DNA of 10,840 nt from contig DEZB01000067.1 in assembly GCA_002364735.1 (NCBI GenBank), positions 17,520 to 28,359 of the forward strand, given 5' to 3'. A program made the position numbers and the translations under genes. Origin of the DNA: Bacteroidales bacterium UBA3143. GTDB taxonomy: Bacteria; Bacteroidota; Bacteroidia; Bacteroidales; Dysgonomonadaceae. Positions 7,418 through 10,840 of the stretch are shown here, piece by piece (positions within the stretch are counted from its first letter, which is position 1; each line of letters begins with the position of its first letter). The notes below the pieces were generated by a model. It ran no database searches, was not told where the DNA came from, and saw only the letters and a program-made list of their open reading frames with translations.

Positions 7418-7543
7418 GTGAGAAACTTAGTAACTTTATTAATATTACTTTCAGTTTTTATTATTGGTAGTTGCGAAAAATTATCAGATATTGAAAAACA
7501 AGAGAACTCCTTAAAGACTTCAATAAAAAGCATTTATAAGTAG
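7418..7543 (+). CDS. Putative tiny lipoprotein, 41 residues
   Basis: A GTG-initiated frame reads as a basic MRN start, a hydrophobic stretch LVTLLILLSVFIIG, a lipobox IIGSC (Cys at residue 19) followed by Glu-Lys, then about 20 charged residues ending at TAG 7541-7543. That is exactly the layout of the operon's lipoprotein signal peptides. It is too short to be a normal lipoprotein. It may be a genuine small lipoprotein, or the surviving 5' end of a larger one. An ATG overlaps at 7416 but hits TGA at once, so a 2-base insertion after an original ATG is possible. It lies after the terminator and has no clear promoter. Confidence 0.45.
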   Translation: MRNLVTLLILLSVFIIGSCEKLSDIEKQENSLKTSIKSIYK

Positions 7544-7606
7544 TCAACTATTCCCATTTCAAAACGAAATATTACTATCTCTTCGCCCATTATCCTATTA
7601 TTTTCG

Positions 7607-7614
7607 TATTTTTG
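7607..7614 (+). promoter_or_regulatory. Candidate -7 box of cysS
   Basis: TATTTTTG matches TAnnTTTG. A TTCG at 7582-7585 is a one-mismatch -33 element 21 bp upstream. Initiation near 7621 would give a leader of about 80 nt that begins just before the inverted repeat at 7629-7649. It lies after the upstream operon's terminator, so cysS appears to be its own transcription unit. Confidence 0.45.
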
Positions 7615-7628
7615 TATTTCAATAAAAG

Positions 7629-7649
7629 TTGCAACAACCTTTGTTGCAA
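7629..7649 (+). promoter_or_regulatory. Perfect inverted repeat in cysS leader
   Basis: TTGCAACAA (7629-7637) and TTGTTGCAA (7641-7649) are exact 9-bp inverted arms around CCT. In RNA this would be a stable small hairpin about 50 nt before the start codon. In DNA it could be an operator for a dimeric repressor. It is not a T-box: there is no specifier/antiterminator layout, and T-boxes are not usual in this phylum. The function is unknown. Confidence 0.5.
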
Positions 7650-7700
7650 TTATTTGTTTACACAGTTATTATAAAAACAGATTTTTAAGATACACATATC

Positions 7701-9176
7701 ATGGCTCAACAACAACTGGTAATATACAATACACTTAGTCGCGAAAAAGAAGTTTTTAAACCCCTACATGCTCCTCACGTTGGATTGTATGTGTGTGGAC
7801 CTACAGTATATGGCGATCCGCATTTTGGACATGCACGTCCAGCCATCACGTTTGACTTACTGTTTCGTTATCTGCAACACATTGGTTACAAAGTGCGCTA
7901 TGTGCGCAATATTACAGATGTGGGACATTTGGAGAATGATGCCGATGAGGGTGAAGATAAAGTTGGAAAGAAAGCTCGCTTGGAAGAGTTAGAACCAATG
8001 GAGGTTGTGCAGTTTTATACCAATAGCTACCACAAAGCTATGGATAAGCTGAATGTGTTGCGCCCTTCTATAGAACCAAGTGCATCGGGCCATGTGATGG
8101 AGCAAATAGAGATGACGCAAGAGATAATTAACAAGGGGTTTGCGTATGAGAGCAATGGCTCAGTTTATTTTGATGTGGAGAAATACAATCAATCGCACGA
8201 CTATGGTATATTGTCGAAACGTGATATTGATGAAATGCTTGAAAATACCCGCCAATTGGATGGGCAAGACGAGAAGCGCAGAAGCATTGATTTTGCATTG
8301 TGGAAGAAGGCTGCTCCAGAACACATCATGCGATGGAAATCTCCATGGAGTAATGGATTCCCTGGTTGGCACATAGAGTGCTCAGCGATGAGTACGCGCT
8401 ATTTGGGTGACCAGTTTGATATACATGGAGGTGGTTTAGACCTATTGTTTCCCCACCACGAGTGTGAGATTGCACAAAACACTGTTGTCAAAGGCGAACG
8501 CACTGTAAAATATTGGATGCACAACAATATGATTACGGTGAACGGCACAAAGATGGGTAAATCGATGGGAAACTTTATCAACCTGGATGAGTTTTTTGAA
8601 GGTAGTCATCGGCTTTTAGATAAACCTTACTCTCCCATGACCATTCGGTTCTTTATTTTGCAATCGCATTATCGTAGCATGGTTGATTTTAGTACAGATG
8701 CCATGCATGCTGCTGAAGTGGCATTAAAGAGGTTGTTGGATGCCTCTAATCATATAACCAATATTCCAGTGAGTGATAATTCATCTGTGGATGTAAAATC
8801 GTTGAGACAGAAATGTTATGATGCGATGAATGATGATTTGAATACTCCAATTTTGTTGTCACATTTGTTTGAGGCGACACGCATCATAAACTCTGCCATT
8901 GCGGGAATTGAGAAATTGTCACAAGAAGACATTGATGAATTGAGCGATCTGTTTGAAATATTCTTGCATAACTTGTTGGGTATAATAGATGAATCGACGC
9001 TAAAAGATAGCAACTATGAAGCATTTGAAAAAGCAGTAGATATGCTATTGGAGATACGACAAGAAGCAAAAAAACAAAAAGATTGGGCTACATCGGACAA
9101 GATTCGCAATCAACTGACTGAGGCGGGATTTGTGATAAAGGATACGGCGGATGGGTTTGAATGGAGTTTGAGTTAA
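7701..9176 (+). CDS. cysS: Cysteinyl-tRNA synthetase
   Basis: Class I aminoacyl-tRNA synthetase that charges tRNA-Cys with cysteine in the cytoplasm. It has 491 residues, a little longer than the E. coli enzyme (461). The HIGH-type motif is HFGH at 41-44 and the KMSKS-type motif is KMGKS at 284-288. The catalytic zinc ligands that give cysteine specificity are all present by alignment from memory: Cys32 (YVCGPTVYGD), Cys227 (GWHIECSAM), His252 and Glu256 (GGGLDLLFPHHECEIAQ). The C-terminal helical region recognises the tRNA. The ATG at 7701 gives the usual short lead-in QLVIYNTLSREK. The terminal TAA (9174-9176) overlaps the first base pairs of a heptamer array, so the repeat begins exactly at the gene's end. 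Essential housekeeping gene. Confidence 0.98.
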   Translation: MAQQQLVIYNTLSREKEVFKPLHAPHVGLYVCGPTVYGDPHFGHARPAITFDLLFRYLQHIGYKVRYVRNITDVGHLENDADEGEDKVGKKARLEELEPMEVVQFYTNSYHKAMDKLNVLRPSIEPSASGHVMEQIEMTQEIINKGFAYESNGSVYFDVEKYNQSHDYGILSKRDIDEMLENTRQLDGQDEKRRSIDFALWKKAAPEHIMRWKSPWSNGFPGWHIECSAMSTRYLGDQFDIHGGGLDLLFPHHECEIAQNTVVKGERTVKYWMHNNMITVNGTKMGKSMGNFINLDEFFEGSHRLLDKPYSPMTIRFFILQSHYRSMVDFSTDAMHAAEVALKRLLDASNHITNIPVSDNSSVDVKSLRQKCYDAMNDDLNTPILLSHLFEATRIINSAIAGIEKLSQEDIDELSDLFEIFLHNLLGIIDESTLKDSNYEAFEKAVDMLLEIRQEAKKQKDWATSDKIRNQLTEAGFVIKDTADGFEWSLS

Positions 9177-9209
9177 TTGACAATGGACAATTGACAGTTG
9201 ACAACGAAT
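9175..9209 (+). repeat. Heptamer array, AATTGAC type, after cysS
   Basis: Four 7-bp units (AATTGAC, AATGGAC, AATTGAC, AGTTGAC) at 9175-9202, then a decayed AACGAAT. The array starts inside the cysS stop codon. Bases 9189-9203 are an exact 15-bp inverted match to 9934-9948 on the far side of the four-helix-bundle unit, so a read-through transcript could pair the two ends. Confidence 0.85.
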
Positions 9210-9228
9210 AACTAATTAGTTTTTCGCT

Positions 9229-9639
9229 ATGAAAAAAGAAAGTGTTGTAATGAGTAAATCTTATGCTTTTGCATTAAGAGTTATCAAATTGTATAAGTAT
9301 TTAGTTGCAGACAAGAAAGAATATGTACTTTCGAAACAACTGTTACGAAGTGGTACTGCAATTGGTGCACTTATAAAAGAGGGAGAGCATGCTCAATCAA
9401 AAGCTGACTTTCTTAATAAAATGAATGTCTCACTTAAAGAAGCAAATGAAACTGAATATTGGATTGAGCTTTTAAGAGATTCAGAATACTTATCAACTTC
9501 AGAAAGCCTCTCTTTATTGGCAGATATAGGTGAAATAATACGTATCTTGATTAGTATCGTTAAATCTACAAAAGCATCTCTATATAAAAATAAAGAGCAA
9601 TCAAAGATAGGAAACGTTGACAACTTAATAGAGAATTGA
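9229..9639 (+). CDS. Four-helix-bundle protein, 23S rRNA intervening-sequence (IVP) family
   Basis: A 136-residue member of the four helix bundle family first described from intervening sequences inside 23S rRNA genes. It is also related in fold to the Avd protein of diversity-generating retroelements. Typical features are KSYAFALRVIKLYKYL (10-25), LSKQLLRSGTAIGA (34-47), the EHAQSKADFLNKM stretch (about 53-65), KEANETEYWIELLRDSEYL (70-88) and a last helix ending IVKSTK (112-117). The final 19 residues, to NVDNLIEN, go beyond the usual end, and the TGA stop lies inside an AATTGAC heptamer, so the tail looks repeat-derived. The function is unknown; free-standing copies are common in Bacteroidetes. 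It lies between cysS and yaaA, flanked by heptamer arrays, followed by a deleted second copy. ATG 9250 is an alternative start, but the homology to the second copy begins at 9229. Confidence 0.9.
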   Translation: MKKESVVMSKSYAFALRVIKLYKYLVADKKEYVLSKQLLRSGTAIGALIKEGEHAQSKADFLNKMNVSLKEANETEYWIELLRDSEYLSTSESLSLLADIGEIIRILISIVKSTKASLYKNKEQSKIGNVDNLIEN

Positions 9640-9668
9640 CAAGTGACAATGGACAAGTGACAACGTCA
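9634..9668 (+). repeat. Heptamer array, AATTGAC/AAGTGAC type
   Basis: AATTGAC, AAGTGAC, AATGGAC and AAGTGAC at 9634-9661, then AACGTCA. The first unit contains the stop codon (TGA 9637-9639) of the four-helix-bundle gene. Scattered GAACTGACTGATGACC remnants continue to about 9690, and a further AATTGA lies at 9695-9700. Confidence 0.85.
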
Positions 9669-9726
9669 GAGAGAACTGACTGATGACCAGGAACAATTGA
9701 TTAAGAATAAATAATTAAGTTTTGCT

Positions 9727-9840
9727 TTGGAAAAAGAAAGTGTTGTAAGGAATAAATCTTATGCTTTTGCATTAAGAGTTATCAAATTGTGTAAGTATTC
9801 AGGTACTGAGAAGAAAAAAGCAGGAAACGTTGACAATTGA
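9727..9840 (+). pseudogene. Internally deleted second copy of the four-helix-bundle gene
   Basis: Bases 9727-9798 match the start of the intact gene (9229-9300) at 67 of 72 positions. Weaker similarity continues to about 9819, then GGAAACGTTGACAA (9823-9836) matches the intact gene's end at 9610-9623. Relative to the intact gene a net 285 bp (95 codons) is missing. The ATG has become TTG and the second Met codon AGG. The remaining 37 codons still read in frame, from TTG to a TGA inside a heptamer, keeping only helix 1 and the tail. Similarity extends upstream into the leader (from 9705, matching 9206). This is a tandem duplicate that lost its core; a functional peptide is unlikely. Confidence 0.88.
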
Positions 9841-9853
9841 ACAGTAACAAAAG

Positions 9854-9948
9854 ATTGTCCATTTATAAATTGAGAAAAGAGCTTTTCTATTGTCCATGTC
9901 AACTGTCCATTATTCCCTTTTTACGTTATCAACTGTCAACTGTCAATT
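9854..9948 (-). repeat. Heptamers in inverted orientation before yaaA
   Basis: ATTGTCCAT at 9854-9862 and again at 9889-9897, GTCAACTGTCC at 9898-9908, and AACTGTCAACTGTCAATT at 9931-9948 are reverse complements of the AATGGAC, AGTTGAC and AATTGAC units found after cysS. They point toward the four-helix-bundle unit. The 15 bp at 9934-9948 exactly complement 9189-9203. The last unit ends 8 bp before the yaaA start codon, so it occupies yaaA's leader. A small AGAAAA/TTTTCT dyad lies at 9873-9888. Confidence 0.75.
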
Positions 9949-9956
9949 ATTATAAC

Positions 9957-10763
9957 ATGCAATTACTCCTCTCCCCCGCCAAACTAATAAACTTCAACGA
10001 AAGCCCGGAAACAATAAAAGGATCTACTCCATTATTCCCAAATAAAACAGATCAATTAATAGATTTCTGTCAAAGATTGTCAGTGACTGATATTGCACAA
10101 TTGCTAAAGGTATCGATGAAAATGGCGCACGAAGTATATGGGTATTTTCAAACCTATCATCTGGATGATGTTCCCCAACGCAGCGCCGCTTTTGCTTTCA
10201 ATGGTATTGCATTTCAAGGTTTAGATATCCATGATTTCACAGCAGATGAATTGTCGTTTGCACAGTCTCACCTCAATATTGTCTCTGGGTTGTATGGGTT
10301 GTTGCGTCCACTGGACTTGATTAAACCTTATCGATTAGATGTTGGGACAAAGTTGTCGCCAACTGATTTAAATAATTTAAATTCCACCAATCTTAGTTCC
10401 ACTTATCCCAAATCAAATTATCTTTACGGTTTCTGGCAAGAGACGGTCAATCAATATCTTTATGCAAAGTTGACTAAGGATGATAATACGATTATAAATC
10501 TTGCTTCTTCTGAATATTACAAAATGATTGGAACAGATTTGTTGCCCGATAAAATGAAAATGATCACCATTGCCTTTCGGGAGCAAAAGCCAGAAGGACT
10601 TAAACAGGTGGTGGTATATGCAAAAAAAGCACGCGGACAGATGGCTCGTTTTATTATAGAAAACAAACTAACAAAAGTGGATGATATAAAGGCTTTTGAT
10701 ACCGATGGGTATTTTTATTATCCTGCACAGTCAACACCGACTGAATGGATGTTTGTGAGGTGA
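9957..10763 (+). CDS. yaaA: YaaA family peroxide-stress protein (DUF328)
   Basis: YaaA limits free intracellular iron and so protects DNA and proteins from Fenton damage under hydrogen peroxide; the E. coli protein has a DNA-binding helix-hairpin-helix fold. Here 268 residues (E. coli about 258). I chose ATG 9957 because it gives MQLLLSPAK, matching the family's N-terminal LxLxSPAK. A TTG at 9837 would add 40 residues made from repeats. Conserved blocks are SPAK (6-9), AAFAFNGIAFQGL (77-89), VSGLYGLLRPLDLIKPYRLD (109-128), the NLASSEYYK block (181-189) and VVYAKKARGQMARFII (219-234). The segment 134-154 (SPTDLNNLNSTNLSSTYPKSN) is a Ser/Thr/Asn-rich insert relative to E. coli. It is flanked on both sides by heptamer repeats, with no obvious own promoter. 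Confidence 0.95.
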   Translation: MQLLLSPAKLINFNESPETIKGSTPLFPNKTDQLIDFCQRLSVTDIAQLLKVSMKMAHEVYGYFQTYHLDDVPQRSAAFAFNGIAFQGLDIHDFTADELSFAQSHLNIVSGLYGLLRPLDLIKPYRLDVGTKLSPTDLNNLNSTNLSSTYPKSNYLYGFWQETVNQYLYAKLTKDDNTIINLASSEYYKMIGTDLLPDKMKMITIAFREQKPEGLKQVVVYAKKARGQMARFIIENKLTKVDDIKAFDTDGYFYYPAQSTPTEWMFVR

Positions 10764-10773
10764 GGGAAAATGG

Positions 10774-10822
10774 GGTGTGGGGTATGAAACAATTGACAAT
10801 TGACAATTGACAATTGACAATG
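10774..10822 (+). repeat. Hybrid heptamer array after yaaA
   Basis: GGTGTGG and GGTATGA (10774-10787) are followed without a break in 7-bp phase by AACAATT, three GACAATT and GACAATG (10788-10822). One array thus joins the G/T-rich family seen at 130-178 to the AATTGAC family seen around the four-helix-bundle gene. It starts 11 bp after the yaaA stop. Confidence 0.9.
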
Positions 10823-10825
10823 TGA

Positions 10826-10840
10826 GCTTCCCTAAATAGG
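10826..10840. repeat. Possible start of a palindromic repeat at window edge
   Basis: GCTTCCCTAAATAGG resembles a diverged CTTCCCCCTAAAGGGG element, the family at 1-21 and 246-273, cut by the window end. Its place right after a heptamer array repeats the association seen at 82-178. The match is short and imperfect. Confidence 0.3.

Noticed and set aside
7615..7700. T-box or other amino-acid riboswitch before cysS
   Set aside because: The leader is only about 80 nt, with one short hairpin and no T-box consensus or terminator/antiterminator pair.
9229..9840. Diversity-generating retroelement, because IVP proteins resemble Avd
   Set aside because: There is no reverse transcriptase and no template/variable repeat pair with adenine-specific differences; the duplicate differs by a core deletion and a few scattered changes.
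9837..9956. TTG start 40 codons upstream for yaaA
   Set aside because: The extension is encoded by inverted heptamers and has no match to the family; MQLLLSPAK at 9957 is the conserved start.

Overview
The window looks like Bacteroidales DNA, and Bacteroidetes more broadly with confidence. It is AT-rich and carries a SusC/SusD-type outer-membrane import pair with two companion lipoproteins. Candidate promoters fit the Bacteroidetes -7 box TAnnTTTG, and no gene start is preceded by a Shine-Dalgarno sequence. All genes are on the + strand. The family (for example Dysgonomonadaceae or a relative) is only a guess.

Layout. Positions 1-600 hold no gene. They form an island of short repeats: GC-rich palindromes of the CCCCTAAAGGGG type, a GACGCGAT-type palindrome and three tandem arrays, all with a 7-bp period. 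Positions 600-1156 are the AT-rich control region and probable long leader of the next operon. Positions 1157-7318 are a four-gene operon: SusC-like TonB-dependent transporter, SusD-like lipoprotein, an Ig-like (DUF5011/BT_2262-type) lipoprotein and a second small lipoprotein resembling the Lipid_bd family. It is closed by a strong intrinsic terminator at 7346-7380. The gene order matches the BT2264-BT2261 complex of Bacteroides thetaiotaomicron as I remember it. No carbohydrate-active enzyme or regulator lies beside it, so the substrate is open and a peptide is plausible. A very small GTG-initiated lipoprotein reading frame (7418-7543) follows.

Positions 7701-9176 are cysS (cysteinyl-tRNA synthetase) with its own candidate promoter and a perfect 9-bp inverted repeat in the leader. 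Between cysS and yaaA (9957-10763, peroxide-stress/iron protein) sits a compact accessory unit. It has an intact four-helix-bundle gene of the 23S rRNA intervening-sequence protein family and a second copy with a net 285-bp in-frame internal deletion. Both copies are embedded in AATTGAC-type heptamer arrays, which point forward on the cysS side and backward on the yaaA side.

The most unusual signal is the repeat system. Every tandem array in the window has a period of exactly 7 bp although the unit sequences differ. Two unit families are fused in one array after yaaA, and forward AATTGAC arrays supply the stop codons of the adjacent four-helix-bundle frames.
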